DNA from: JAKFWF01 sp031374115 | GTDB taxonomy: Bacteria; Pseudomonadota; Alphaproteobacteria; Rhizobiales; Hyphomicrobiaceae | Reading direction: 5' to 3' | Length of the DNA stretch: 64,000 bases | Assembly (NCBI GenBank): GCA_031374115.1 | Contig: JANMNO010000005.1 | Span: 65,444-129,443 of the forward strand | In this document: positions 44,343-53,291 of the stretch, piece after piece | Position numbering within the stretch: the first letter of the stretch is position 1 | How the letters are laid out: each line of letters opens with the position of its first letter | Notes under the pieces: model-generated | The model's input: only the letters and a program-made list of their open reading frames with translations | Told to the model about the DNA's origin: nothing | Databases searched by the model: none | Made by a program: the position numbers and the translations under genes

Positions 44343-45749
44343 TCAGTGCGCCAGGGCCTTGACGATGGACTCGGTCATCTTTTTTGCGTCGCCGAGCAGC
44401 ATCATAGTGTTGTCCTTGTAGAACAACGGATTGTCGACGCCGGCATAGCCCGAGGCGAGCGATCGCTTGTTGAACATCACGGTGCCGGCCTTCCATACCT
44501 GCAGCACCGGCATGCCGTAGATCGGCGAGGTCTTGTCCTCTTCGGCGGCCGGATTGGTCACATCGTTGGCGCCGATCACGAAAGCGATGTCGGCCTGCTG
44601 GAACTCGCTGTTGATGTCTTCGAGTTCGAACACCTCGTCGTAGGGCACATTGGCCTCGGCGAGCAGCACGTTCATATGGCCGGGCATGCGGCCGGCAACG
44701 GGGTGGATCGCGTACTTTACTTCGACGCCGGCCTTTTTGAGGACTTCGCCCATTTCGCGTAACGCGTGCTGCGCCTGTGCGACGGCCATGCCGTAACCGG
44801 GCACGATGATTACCTTCTGTGCGTTCTTCAGCAGGTAGCCCGCATCCTCGGCCGAACCGAGCTTGACCGGCTTCTGCTCGCCAGCCTCACCGCCCACCGC
44901 TGCGACCTCACCGCCGAAGCCGCCCGCGATCACCGAGATGAAAGAGCGGTTCATCGCCTTGCACATGATGTACGACAGGATCGCGCCCGACGAGCCGACG
45001 AGCGCGCCGGTGATGATCAACGCGACGTTGCCGAGGGTGAAGCCGATGCCGGCTGCCGCCCATCCCGAGTAGGAGTTCAACATCGAAACCACGACCGGCA
45101 TGTCGGCGCCACCGATCGGGATGATCAGAAGTCCGCCAAATACGAGCGCGAAGATCACGATGAGCCAGAATACGGGTTGCGATCCAGATTGGCAGAACCA
45201 GTAGGTCAGAAGTACGAGCAAGGCGCCCAAGCCGAGGTTGATGACGTGCCGCATCGGCAGCATGATCGGCTTGCCGGATATGCGGCCCGAGAGCTTGCCG
45301 AAGGCGATCACCGATCCAGTGAACGTGATGGCGCCGATGGCAGCGCCAAGCGCCATTTCGACTAGGCTCGCGACCTTGATCGTGCCGCCGTCCAGAATGC
45401 CGAACGCTTCGGGTGCGTTGAGTGCGGCCGCTGCAACGAACACGGCCGCCAAGCCGACCAGCGAGTGAAACGCTGCGACCATCTCCGGCATCATCGTCAT
45501 CGGGATGTTGCGGGCAGCATAGGCGCCGACGCCGCCGCCCGCTCCCATTCCTGCGATGATCAAGAGCCACGTTAGGACGCTATCACCGGCTGCAAGGTTG
45601 CCGAGCGTTGTCACCACCGCGATCGTCATGCCGATCATGCCGTACATGTTGCCGGCCCGCGAGCTTTCAGGGCTCGACAGTCCGCGCAACGACATGATGA
45701 ACAACACGCCCGAGACGAGGTAAAGGATGGCGGTCAGGTTGGCGGTCAT
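44343..45749 (-). CDS. pntB: NAD(P) transhydrogenase subunit beta
   Basis: A 468-residue membrane subunit: N-terminal polytopic domain (TAILYLVSGVLFIMSLRGLS, GGGVGAYAARNIPMT) and C-terminal NADP-binding dIII with VIIVPGYGMAVAQAQHAL, HPVAGRMPGHMNVLLAEANV, VIGANDVTNPAA and KRSLASGYAGVDNPLF. Together with PntAA and PntAB it uses the proton gradient to make NADPH from NADH. Normally it follows pntAB directly; here a four-helix-bundle gene intervenes. Confidence 0.95.
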   Translation of the reverse strand: MTANLTAILYLVSGVLFIMSLRGLSSPESSRAGNMYGMIGMTIAVVTTLGNLAAGDSVLTWLLIIAGMGAGGGVGAYAARNIPMTMMPEMVAAFHSLVGLAAVFVAAAALNAPEAFGILDGGTIKVASLVEMALGAAIGAITFTGSVIAFGKLSGRISGKPIMLPMRHVINLGLGALLVLLTYWFCQSGSQPVFWLIVIFALVFGGLLIIPIGGADMPVVVSMLNSYSGWAAAGIGFTLGNVALIITGALVGSSGAILSYIMCKAMNRSFISVIAGGFGGEVAAVGGEAGEQKPVKLGSAEDAGYLLKNAQKVIIVPGYGMAVAQAQHALREMGEVLKKAGVEVKYAIHPVAGRMPGHMNVLLAEANVPYDEVFELEDINSEFQQADIAFVIGANDVTNPAAEEDKTSPIYGMPVLQVWKAGTVMFNKRSLASGYAGVDNPLFYKDNTMMLLGDAKKMTESIVKALAH

Positions 45750-45758
45750 TGGTGCACC

Positions 45759-45790
45759 GTGAACAGTGAATTGGTGAATTCGTGAACGGT
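45759..45790 (+). repeat. GTGAA array, left flank of the four-helix-bundle gene
   Basis: GTGAA occurs four times with 7- to 8-base spacing (GTGAACA, GTGAATTG, GTGAATTC, GTGAACG) between the pntB start and the end of the four-helix-bundle gene. It mirrors, in inverted orientation, the array at 46207-46232. Confidence 0.75.
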
Positions 45791-45800
45791 CAGCGTGGAG

Positions 45801-46181
45801 TCATCTGCTGGTATCGAGCTTGGCCTGAAGCGAGCGAATGAGGTTCCTCAGCATGCGCCCGACACTTTCCGTGTCTTTGAGAAGGGGGTCGACCACCGTC
45901 GTTTCGGTCAGTCCCACTCGTGATGCGAGCAGCAAGTGTGTTTCGAGCTCCTTCTGGGAACCCTGCGCAATGCGGAGAAAGTGGATGAAGGACGCTGTGC
46001 TCTCGCGACCGTAGCCCTCCGCGATGTTCGCGGCGATCGACGTCGACGCGCGCCTGATCTGGGCGGACATTCCGAACATCTCCTCCCGTGGGAACGACCT
46101 CGTTGCAACATAGTAGCCTTCGGCCAGCTTCATCGCGGTCTGCCACACGTCGAGGTCTTTGTGCGAACGGATATCCGTCAT
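45801..46181 (-). CDS. Four-helix-bundle protein (23S rRNA intervening-sequence/Avd-like family)
   Basis: A 126-residue all-helical protein: SHKDLDVWQTAMKLAEGYYV, FGMSAQIRRASTSIAANIAE, GYGRESTASFIHFLRIAQGS and a C-terminal helix LLKDTESVGRMLRNLIRSL. This is the S23/IVP family, found inside 23S rRNA intervening sequences and at many other sites; the fold also resembles Avd of diversity-generating retroelements, but no reverse transcriptase is present. It is inserted between pntAB and pntB, on their strand, and bounded by inverted GTGAA arrays. ATG 46181 gives the usual short N-terminus; a start at 46211 is possible. Confidence 0.88.
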   Translation of the reverse strand: MTDIRSHKDLDVWQTAMKLAEGYYVATRSFPREEMFGMSAQIRRASTSIAANIAEGYGRESTASFIHFLRIAQGSQKELETHLLLASRVGLTETTVVDPLLKDTESVGRMLRNLIRSLQAKLDTSR

Positions 46182-46206
46182 GTCGTTGCCAGCACATTCC
46201 TCACGG

Positions 46207-46232
46207 TTCACCGTTCACCACTTCACCTTCAC
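46207..46232 (-). repeat. GTGAA array (TTCAC on plus), right flank of the four-helix-bundle gene
   Basis: TTCAC occurs at 46207, 46214, 46222 and 46228 (GTGAA on the minus strand), inverted relative to the array at 45759-45790. It runs over the pntAB stop codon at 46229-46231. Confidence 0.75.
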
Positions 46233-46609
46233 TTCTTCGCGTCTTTTTTCTTGTACATCGCGAGCATGCGTTGGGTGACGAGGAAGCCGCCGAAGATATT
46301 TACGGAGGCCATCACCAGCGCCAGGAACCCGAAGAACTTCGATACCCCCGAGCCCGAGCCGATCAGCTGCACGCCAACCGCCAACAAGGCGCCGACGACG
46401 ATTACCGAGGAGATCGCGTTGGTGACCGCCATCAGCGGCGTGTGCAGGGCGGGGGTCACGCTCCAGACCACGAAATAGCCGACGAAAATTGCGATCACGA
46501 ACACCATCAGCTGGTAGATCGCCGGTGAAACATCGGCGCCGCCAGCGGCGTAGGCACTACCGGCAGAAGCCATCAGCGCGAGACCCGATTTCGAAAGCAT
46601 ACGCATCAT
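46229..46609 (-). CDS. pntAB: NAD(P) transhydrogenase subunit alpha part 2
   Basis: A 126-residue membrane protein with several helices (YQLMVFVIAIFVGYFVVWSV, ISSVIVVGALLAVGVQLIG, FFGFLALVMASVNIFGGFLV) and TPALHTPLMAVTNAIS, the signature of the PntA C-terminal membrane domain. In alphaproteobacteria PntA is split into a soluble part and this one. The start overlaps the pntAA stop. The stop codon lies inside a GTGAA array. Confidence 0.93.
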   Translation of the reverse strand: MMRMLSKSGLALMASAGSAYAAGGADVSPAIYQLMVFVIAIFVGYFVVWSVTPALHTPLMAVTNAISSVIVVGALLAVGVQLIGSGSGVSKFFGFLALVMASVNIFGGFLVTQRMLAMYKKKDAKK

Positions 46610-47748
46610 GCACCTTCCTTCGGCGTCAGATTTGGATGGGCGACCTTGCCGTCCTTGGCGACGAGCGTGCCCTTGATCAGCTCATCGTCCCAATTGATGG
46701 CGAGAACCTTTTCCTTCTTGTCGAACATGGTCTCGAGGAAGGTCAGCAGGTTCTTGGCATAAAGGCTCGAGGCGTTGACCGGCACCGTGCCGGCGAGATT
46801 GAGCGGCCCGGAAATGCGCACCCCGTTGTGATCGACGACCTTGCCCGGCTCGGTCAGTTCGCAGTTGCCGCCGCGCTCGGCTGCAAGGTCCATCACGACG
46901 GCGCCCGGTTTCATGCTCTCGACCATGGCGCGGGTGAGCAACTTGGGGGCGGGGCGGCCGGGGATCAGCGCGGTGGTGATGACGACGTCCTGTGTCTTGA
47001 TGTGGTTCGCCACCAACTCGGCTTGCTTGGCCTGATACGCGGCGCTCATCGGCTTGGCGTAACCGGCGGCCGTCTGCGCTTGCTTGAACTCGTCATCCTC
47101 GACCGCGATGAACTTGGCGCCGAGCGACGCTACCTGCTCTTTTGTGGCCGGCCGCACGTCGGTCGCCGTCACCACAGCGCCCAAACGCCGCGCGGTCGTG
47201 ATCGCCTGCAAGCCGGCAACGCCGACACCCATGATGAACATGCGCGCGGCGGGCACGGTACCGGCCGCCGTCATCATCATCGGTACTGCTTGCTCGAACA
47301 TCGAGGCGGCATCGACCACCGCCTTGTAGCCGGCGAGGTTAGCCTGGCTCGACAATACGTCCATCGACTGCGCGCGCGTGATGCGCGGCATGAACTCCAT
47401 CGCGAACAAACTTGCGCCGGTTGCCGCGAGCGCGTCGAGGCCTGCCCTGTCATCGAACGGCGAGAGGATGGCTGCAACGATCGCACCGGGCTTCAAGGTT
47501 TTGACCTCGTCAACCGAGGGGCGGCGAACTTTCAGCAATATGTCCGCGCCATTGGTGGCGTCGGCCGCTGTCGCAGCAACCGTTGCACCCGCCGCCTGAT
47601 AGAGCGCATCGGCAAATCGCGACTTCTGCCCCGACCCTGATTGCACCCGGACGGTGCAGCCCATAGCGACCAGCTTCTTGGTGGTTTCAGGCGAGAGCGC
47701 GACGCGGTTTTCGCCAGCGTCTTCAGCTGTAACGGCAATCGTGACCAT
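46606..47748 (-). CDS. pntAA: NAD(P) transhydrogenase subunit alpha part 1
   Basis: A 380-residue soluble NAD-binding subunit (domain I): IAVTAEDAGENRVALSPETT, MEFMPRITRAQSMDVLSSQA, MFIMGVGVAGLQAITTARRL (NAD loop) and MKPGAVVMDLAAERGGNCEL. It transfers hydride from NADH to NADP in domain III of PntB. ATG 47748 matches the family N-terminus; a start at 47769 would add 7 residues. Confidence 0.94.
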   Translation of the reverse strand: MVTIAVTAEDAGENRVALSPETTKKLVAMGCTVRVQSGSGQKSRFADALYQAAGATVAATAADATNGADILLKVRRPSVDEVKTLKPGAIVAAILSPFDDRAGLDALAATGASLFAMEFMPRITRAQSMDVLSSQANLAGYKAVVDAASMFEQAVPMMMTAAGTVPAARMFIMGVGVAGLQAITTARRLGAVVTATDVRPATKEQVASLGAKFIAVEDDEFKQAQTAAGYAKPMSAAYQAKQAELVANHIKTQDVVITTALIPGRPAPKLLTRAMVESMKPGAVVMDLAAERGGNCELTEPGKVVDHNGVRISGPLNLAGTVPVNASSLYAKNLLTFLETMFDKKEKVLAINWDDELIKGTLVAKDGKVAHPNLTPKEGA

Positions 47749-47870
47749 GGATCTGTATCCGATTTGCATGCCCACTGGATTCAGGCCGGCATGCTGCGTG
47801 GAAGGTCTTTTCGAAGGCAACAAAGCAATTGATTGGTAGTAACCCTATCGATGATATCAGAATAGCGCGA

Positions 47871-48014
47871 TCATACGAGGAAGATAAACATTCCAACGAG
47901 AATCAAGACAACCAATCCGATCAGCACCTTGGTTGCCGTCAAAAAACCTTCGTAAGTGCGCGTGTGCTCTGAATAATCCATGTCCGGGTGACCACCGGCG
48001 TGATGCTCGCTCAT
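47871..48014 (-). CDS. aa3-type cytochrome c oxidase subunit IV (tiny membrane subunit)
   Basis: A 47-residue protein: N-terminal His-rich part MSEHHAGGHPDMDYSEHTRT, then YEGFLTATKVL and one membrane helix (IGLVVLILVGMFIFLV). Length, the MDYxEH-x-TYxGF pattern and topology match the bacterial aa3 oxidase subunit IV family, a single-helix component of cytochrome oxidase with no known catalytic role. It precedes pntAA on the same strand, with 122 bases between them. AGGAAACACG lies before the ATG. Confidence 0.88.
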   Translation of the reverse strand: MSEHHAGGHPDMDYSEHTRTYEGFLTATKVLIGLVVLILVGMFIFLV

Positions 48015-48309
48015 CGTGTTTCCTCGTCCCTTTCGTGAAAATCCGGTCAATTGCTATACGAAGCCTTTTAAAGCTTCAAGCAAGTCGAGCCCCGATTCCA
48101 GACAAATAGGTCAGCGCCCGGGCAAGGGTTATTGGCAAGAAGGACACCTTTCGTGAGCTGACGATTGCGCAATCCCCCAAACTGGCATGATTACGGCTGC
48201 CCACTGTTGTCTCTCGTTCACGATTTCGCGCGGCGCGGGCTAGAACGCCGGGGCCTAGTCGGTTACGACAGGTTTTCGCCACCGATGTGGCTCCGCCAGG
48301 GATGTTTCG

Positions 48310-50328
48310 ATGTTCAAGAAGATTTTGATCGCCAACCGCGGCGAAATTGCCTGCCGCATCATCAAGACGGCAAAACTGATGGGGATCAAGACGGTCGCCG
48401 TCTATTCCGATGCCGATCGCGAGGCGATGCACGTCGAAAGGGCGGATGAGGCCGTGCACATCGGCCCGGCGGTGGCGTCCGAATCCTATCTCGTCATCGA
48501 GAAGATCATCGATGCCGCAAAAAAGACCGGCGCCGAGGCGGTGCATCCAGGCTACGGTTTCCTGTCGGAGCGCGAAACATTTGCGGTGGCATTGGCCAAG
48601 GCGGGCATCATATTTATCGGCCCTAACCCCGGCGCGATCGCCGCCATGGGCGACAAGATCGAGAGCAAGAAGGCGGCTGCAAAGGCCAAGGTTTCCACCG
48701 TGCCCGGCTATCTCGGTGAGATTGCCGACGTCGCCCTTGCGACCAAGATCGCCGACGAGATTGGCTATCCGGTGATGATCAAGGCGTCGGCCGGCGGTGG
48801 CGGCAAAGGCATGCGCATCGCACACTCGCGATCCGAAGTGGCCGAAGGTTTCAACTCCTCCCGCAGCGAAGCAAAATCGTCGTTCGGCGATGACCGCGTC
48901 TTCATCGAGAAGTTCATCGTCAACCCGCGGCACATCGAAATCCAGGTGCTCGGCGACAAGCACGGCAACGTCATCCATCTCGGCGAGCGCGAGTGCTCGA
49001 TCCAGCGCCGTAATCAGAAGGTCATCGAGGAGGCCCCGTCGCCGTTACTCGACGATGCTACCCGCCGCAAAATGGGGGAGCAGGCCGTCGCGCTGGCCAA
49101 GGCGGTCGGCTACGACAGCGCCGGCACGGTTGAGTTCGTGGCCGCACAAGATCGCTCGTTCTTCTTCCTGGAAATGAACACGCGCCTGCAGGTCGAGCAT
49201 CCCGTGACCGAACTGATCACCGGTATCGATCTCGTCGAGCAGATGATCCGGGTGGCTGCGGGCGAGAAACTTTCGATCAAGCAGCCGGACGTTAAACTGA
49301 AAGGCTGGGCGGTCGAAAGCCGCATCTACGCCGAGGACCCGTATCGTGGCTTCTTGCCATCGATCGGGCGTCTGGTGAAATATCGGCCGCCGCGCGAAGG
49401 CACCAACAACGGCATCACGGTACGCAACGACACCGGCGTTGCCGAAGGCGGCGAGATCTCGATGTTCTACGATCCGATGATCGCCAAGCTCGTCACCCAC
49501 GCGTCCACGCGCGCTGCCGCGATCGAGGCCCAGGCCGACGCACTCGATGCGTTCTGCATCGATGGCATCCAGCACAATATCCCGTTCCTCACGTCCTTGA
49601 TGCAGCATCCGCGCTGGCGCTCAGGAAACCTGTCGACCGGCTTCATCGCCGAAGAATTCCCCAGCGGCTTCAAGGCCAGGGTCGCTGTTGGCGCCGAACT
49701 CGAACTTCTGGCGGGCGTTGCAGCATCGATCGATCATCTGCATAACAATCGCCGTCGCGACATCACCGGCCAAATGGGCGGCACCAATGTTCGTTTCGCC
49801 TCCCGGCGCGTCGTCCACATGGGGACCGCGGCCCAGCATCTCGAAGTCACCGGTGGCAACGGTTATCCGACGTACGTGTCGTTCATGGATAAGTCGGAGA
49901 AAGTAAACCGTACGCTGGAAATTGTCTCGGCCTGGTGGCCGGGCGAACCGGTGTGGACCGGCACGATCGACGGTACGACAGCCGCCGTTCAAGTGCGCCC
50001 CGTTCTCAACGGTTATGATCTAAGTTATCGCGGCATCCAGGTCGCAGCGTACGTGTTCACCGAACGGGAAGCTGCAATGGCCGCCCTGATGCCGGAAAAG
50101 GTTGCAGCCGATATGAGCCGCTTCCTACTGTGTCCCATGCCGGGCCTAGTCAAGGCGATCCACGTATCGGATGGCCAAGACATCAAGGCCGGCGATAATC
50201 TTGCCGTGGTCGAAGCGATGAAAATGGAGAACATTCTCAAAGCCGAGCGCGACGGACGCGTGAAGGTGGTGCGCGCCAAAGCCGGCGAGAGCCTGGCCGT
50301 CGACGCCGTCATCATGGAATTCGTGTGA
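48310..50328 (+). CDS. pccA: Acetyl/propionyl-CoA carboxylase alpha subunit (biotin carboxylase + BCCP)
   Basis: A 672-residue subunit: biotin carboxylase domain (MFKKILIANRGEIACRIIKT, HPGYGFLSE, KASAGGGGKGMR, FLEMNTRLQVEHPVTEL), a middle BT region, and a C-terminal biotinyl domain with Lys638 in VEAMKMENI. It carboxylates biotin and, with a separate beta subunit (not in the window), makes methylmalonyl-CoA from propionyl-CoA. Length and BT region favour PccA over AccC. Confidence 0.93.
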   Translation: MFKKILIANRGEIACRIIKTAKLMGIKTVAVYSDADREAMHVERADEAVHIGPAVASESYLVIEKIIDAAKKTGAEAVHPGYGFLSERETFAVALAKAGIIFIGPNPGAIAAMGDKIESKKAAAKAKVSTVPGYLGEIADVALATKIADEIGYPVMIKASAGGGGKGMRIAHSRSEVAEGFNSSRSEAKSSFGDDRVFIEKFIVNPRHIEIQVLGDKHGNVIHLGERECSIQRRNQKVIEEAPSPLLDDATRRKMGEQAVALAKAVGYDSAGTVEFVAAQDRSFFFLEMNTRLQVEHPVTELITGIDLVEQMIRVAAGEKLSIKQPDVKLKGWAVESRIYAEDPYRGFLPSIGRLVKYRPPREGTNNGITVRNDTGVAEGGEISMFYDPMIAKLVTHASTRAAAIEAQADALDAFCIDGIQHNIPFLTSLMQHPRWRSGNLSTGFIAEEFPSGFKARVAVGAELELLAGVAASIDHLHNNRRRDITGQMGGTNVRFASRRVVHMGTAAQHLEVTGGNGYPTYVSFMDKSEKVNRTLEIVSAWWPGEPVWTGTIDGTTAAVQVRPVLNGYDLSYRGIQVAAYVFTEREAAMAALMPEKVAADMSRFLLCPMPGLVKAIHVSDGQDIKAGDNLAVVEAMKMENILKAERDGRVKVVRAKAGESLAVDAVIMEFV

Positions 50329-51602
50329 GCGAGACTTTGGCCGGCACGCAGATCATCAACGATCCTAACGTCAACGGCGCAGAGCCGACGATCGCCGGCA
50401 CCACCGCAACCGTTGGCTCCATTGTAACGCGCGCCTATGCGGAGGGTATCGAGGCCGCACGCGAGATTGCAGCGCCACCACTTTCGCTCGAGGCGATCGA
50501 AACCGCCATCCAGTATTGCGCGAAACGCAATTGCGACGCGGCCGCCATCTACTGCCGGGGCTGCCGGTTACGCACCGAGCAGGACGGGCTGAACTCGATC
50601 GACGACTATCTGCAGCAGTACGCGTTTACACGCTTCGACGCGTCCGGACTTGAGGTGCGCGGACCTGGCGCCGAGCCGGCCCCTGCATCGCCTCCAACGC
50701 TCGACGATCTGGTGCGGAACTGGCGGGGTGAAGCAATCTTCTATCTCGCTCGCCGGGTCATTCGCCGGCAGAAGCAAGAGCTGGAACCGCGCCCTAAGAA
50801 GATGGCCGGCAATCTCGATGCAGGCCCGGCGCCAGCAATGATCCTGGTGCGCCCGCAGTTGGCCGACAACATCGGCATGGTGGCCCGCGCGATGGCGAAC
50901 TTCGGCCTCGCGGATCTGCGGCTGGTGGCGCCGCGCGACGGCTGGCCCAACGAGAAAGCGCTGATTGCAGCTGCCGGCGCCGATTTCATCATCGATGCCG
51001 CAAAAGCCTCGGAAACCCTCGCTGGCTCGATGACCGACCTCAACTACGTGGTCGCGACTACTGCTCGTCAACGCGACTTGACCAAGCCGGTGCTGACGCC
51101 AGAACAAGCGGTGGCCGAAATCACCCGACGCATCGGCGCAGGACAACGCTGCGGGGTGATGTTCGGGCCTGAGCGCACCGGCCTCGAATCTGACGAGATC
51201 GCAGTTGCCGATGCCATCGTCATGGCGCCTGTCAATCCACGGTTCGCCTCGCTCAACCTCGCGCAGGCAGCCTTGCTGTTCGCCTATGAGTGGATGAAAG
51301 TCACGCAGCGTGGCACACTCGGCCGGGTGACCAACTTCGAGCAGCCGTTGGAGACGGGTTTGCGTTTGCGCGGTTCGGCACCGGCGACGAAGGAAGAATT
51401 GCTGGGTTTTATCTCGCAGCTCAAGGGCGAACTCGAGCGGCTCGGATTTTTCAACGCAGGACATAAGCGTCAAGCGGTCATGCGGAATATCCACAGTATG
51501 TTCAGCCGGATGGGCGCGACAGAGCAGGAAGTGCGCACCTTGCGTGGCATTGTCGCCACGCTCTCGAAGGGCAAAGGACCCGCGCGCAAACCGACTGAGT
51601 AA
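50325..51602 (+). CDS. TrmJ-type tRNA/rRNA methyltransferase with DUF433-like N-terminal extension
   Basis: The C-terminal part (about 160-425) is a SPOUT TrmH/TrmJ enzyme: AMILVRPQLADNIGMVARAM, ANFGLADLRLVAPRDGWPNE, MFGPERTGLESDEI and the knot loop NPRFASLNLAQAALLFAYEW; TrmJ makes 2'-O-methyl at position 32 of tRNA. The first 159 residues are not part of TrmJ: LSLEAIETAIQYCAKRNCDA, YCRGCRLRTEQDGLNSIDDY and an acidic/Pro linker, resembling DUF433-like antitoxin proteins, a weak match by eye. The frame is uninterrupted. GTG 50325 overlaps the pccA stop; ATG 50802 could be a separate TrmJ start, but only GCCCTAAGAAG precedes it. Confidence 0.82.
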   Translation: MSETLAGTQIINDPNVNGAEPTIAGTTATVGSIVTRAYAEGIEAAREIAAPPLSLEAIETAIQYCAKRNCDAAAIYCRGCRLRTEQDGLNSIDDYLQQYAFTRFDASGLEVRGPGAEPAPASPPTLDDLVRNWRGEAIFYLARRVIRRQKQELEPRPKKMAGNLDAGPAPAMILVRPQLADNIGMVARAMANFGLADLRLVAPRDGWPNEKALIAAAGADFIIDAAKASETLAGSMTDLNYVVATTARQRDLTKPVLTPEQAVAEITRRIGAGQRCGVMFGPERTGLESDEIAVADAIVMAPVNPRFASLNLAQAALLFAYEWMKVTQRGTLGRVTNFEQPLETGLRLRGSAPATKEELLGFISQLKGELERLGFFNAGHKRQAVMRNIHSMFSRMGATEQEVRTLRGIVATLSKGKGPARKPTE

Positions 51603-51763
51603 GCTGCCATTATTACGCCTACTTTGGAGACGACCCCGTGCCTTGAGCGCGAGATCGTACGGCCAACACTGCGCGAGGCCGGGCTACTTCAGACGCAGCC
51701 TGGAAAGATTTTGACAGCAGGCGACGCGCACACCATCATTGAAAAGGCGGGGGCAGGAACGAA

Positions 51764-52426
51764 ATGCCGATGGGTACATTCATGCGAAAACACTTGGTGC
51801 GCGGCGGCATTGCCAGCGCACTGCTAGCGGGGCTCGCAGTCTCGGCTGCGGCTCAGGACATCAGCGAAAATACAGTCAAGGCGTTCATGAACTACGCCTG
51901 GTCGATGACGCCGGCCAAATTCACCAAGCCGGATGGCAAGGTCGTTGAGATCGACAAAAAACAGCGCGAAAAGATCGAGGTTGCGGTCGACGTTGCACGC
52001 GAGATCATTCGCGCGGGACGTATGACGGCCCACGCGCAACTTTGCGATTTGGGCGAGCTGCAGGTGCTGAACTATCGCTCGCTGATGAAGCGCGAGAACG
52101 AAAAGAAAAAGTGGTCTGAGCAGCAGATGATCTACATCAATCAGCTGCATCTCACGACGGTGATGTTGCTCACCGGCAAAATCAAGGAAATCGTCGAAGG
52201 CGATGGCGGCGAAAAACGCCCGGTCGTCGAAGACACGCGGGCGGCCGACGCCAAGTCGTGCAGCGACGAGCAACGCAAAAAGGTCAGCGAGCTGATCACT
52301 GCGTACCTGAAGACGGGTCCAGCCGTTACCCTCGACAGCGCTCCACCGGCAACAGCATCGGCGCCGGTTGCAGCACCGCCCGCCGCGGCAACGCCTACTG
52401 CAGCGACTGCCCCTAAGAAGCCGTGA
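51764..52426 (+). CDS. Exported protein of unknown function with Ala/Pro-rich tail
   Basis: A 220-residue protein with a signal peptide (about 7-30, GGIASALLAGLAVSAAA then QD), a helical mature domain (TVKAFMNYAWSMTPAKFTK, EIIRAGRMTAHAQLCDLGEL, IYINQLHLTTVMLLTGKIK) with two Cys (LCDL and KSCSDE), and a C-terminal Ala/Pro run (PPATASAPVAAPPAAATPTA). No family is recognised. ATG 51764 has AGGA 5 bases before it. A terminator follows. Confidence 0.75.
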   Translation: MPMGTFMRKHLVRGGIASALLAGLAVSAAAQDISENTVKAFMNYAWSMTPAKFTKPDGKVVEIDKKQREKIEVAVDVAREIIRAGRMTAHAQLCDLGELQVLNYRSLMKRENEKKKWSEQQMIYINQLHLTTVMLLTGKIKEIVEGDGGEKRPVVEDTRAADAKSCSDEQRKKVSELITAYLKTGPAVTLDSAPPATASAPVAAPPAAATPTAATAPKKP

Positions 52427-52496
52427 GCGCGCACCACCGGTTGCGGTGCGTTATCTGTTGACGCCGCGATGTTGGCTCAGTAATACACCTCTGGAG

Positions 52497-52525
52497 CGCG
52501 GGCTTAACGGCCCGCGTTTTATTTG
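52497..52525 (+). terminator. Intrinsic terminator upstream of rpsD
   Basis: CGCGGGC, loop TTAACG, GCCCGCG and TTTTATTTG form a 7-bp G+C stem with a T-run. It ends the preceding gene, so rpsD must have its own promoter in the 130 bases that follow. Confidence 0.75.
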
Positions 52526-52655
52526 CGCGCCTGTGATGACCGGGACTTGTTCCGGCTGTCTGTCGGCCTCTCATCGGGGGCAGAGGAAGGGGCGCTCCAA
52601 CCTGAACCGGGTCGCGCCCATAAGCTGCGTTGCGCCCAAATTTGGAGTGCTAGAT

Positions 52656-53273
52656 ATGACGAAACGCGTCACCGCTAAGCATAAAATCGATCGCCGGCTT
52701 GGCGAAAACATTTGGGGCCGCCCTAAGAGCCCGCTGAACAAGCGAGAGAGCCGTCCCGGCCAACACGGCGAACGCCGCGTCAACAAGCTGTCGGACTTTG
52801 GCCAGCAGCTGCGCGCCAAGCAGAAGCTGAAGGGTTATTACGGCAACATAACCGAACGGCAGTTCCGCAAGATTTACGAAGAAGCATCCCGTCTGCGGGG
52901 CTCGACGTCGGAGCAGCTGATCGGCTTGCTCGAGCGTCGCCTCGATGCGGTTGTCTATCGCGCCAAGTTCGTTGCCACCGTTTTCGCCTCGCGCCAGTTC
53001 GTCAGCCACGGCCACGTCAGCGTTAACGGCCGCAAGGTCGACATTTGCAGTTTCCGCTGCAAAGTCGGCGATCTGATCGAAGTTAAGGAGCCATCCCGCC
53101 AGCTGACGATCGTGCTCGAGGCGATCAAAAGCTCGGAGCGCGATACACCTGATTATCTCGAAGTCGATCACAACAAGATGACGGCAAAGGTGCTTCGTAT
53201 TCCAGCTCTTTCCGATGTGCCGTTCCCGGTGCAGATGGAACCGAACCTGGTGGTCGAGTTCTACTCGCGCTAG
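52656..53273 (+). CDS. rpsD: 30S ribosomal protein S4
   Basis: A 205-residue S4: MTKRVTAKHKIDRRLGENIW, RPGQHGERR, KQKLKGYYGNITERQF, then the S4 RNA-binding domain LERRLDAVVYRAKFV and RQFVSHGHVSVNGRKVDICS. It binds 16S rRNA early in small-subunit assembly. The position outside the spc/alpha operons is usual in Hyphomicrobiales. TTGGAG precedes the start. Confidence 0.97.
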   Translation: MTKRVTAKHKIDRRLGENIWGRPKSPLNKRESRPGQHGERRVNKLSDFGQQLRAKQKLKGYYGNITERQFRKIYEEASRLRGSTSEQLIGLLERRLDAVVYRAKFVATVFASRQFVSHGHVSVNGRKVDICSFRCKVGDLIEVKEPSRQLTIVLEAIKSSERDTPDYLEVDHNKMTAKVLRIPALSDVPFPVQMEPNLVVEFYSR

Positions 53274-53291
53274 GTATAGCCGGACACGACC

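Noticed and set aside
45759..46232. Diversity-generating retroelement around the Avd-like four-helix-bundle gene
   Set aside because: No reverse transcriptase, template repeat or variable repeat was seen nearby; only the fold is similar.
46489..47640. 383-codon open frame on the plus strand opposite pntAA
   Set aside because: Low-complexity Arg/Gly/His-rich translation with no domain; it only mirrors the pntAA frame.
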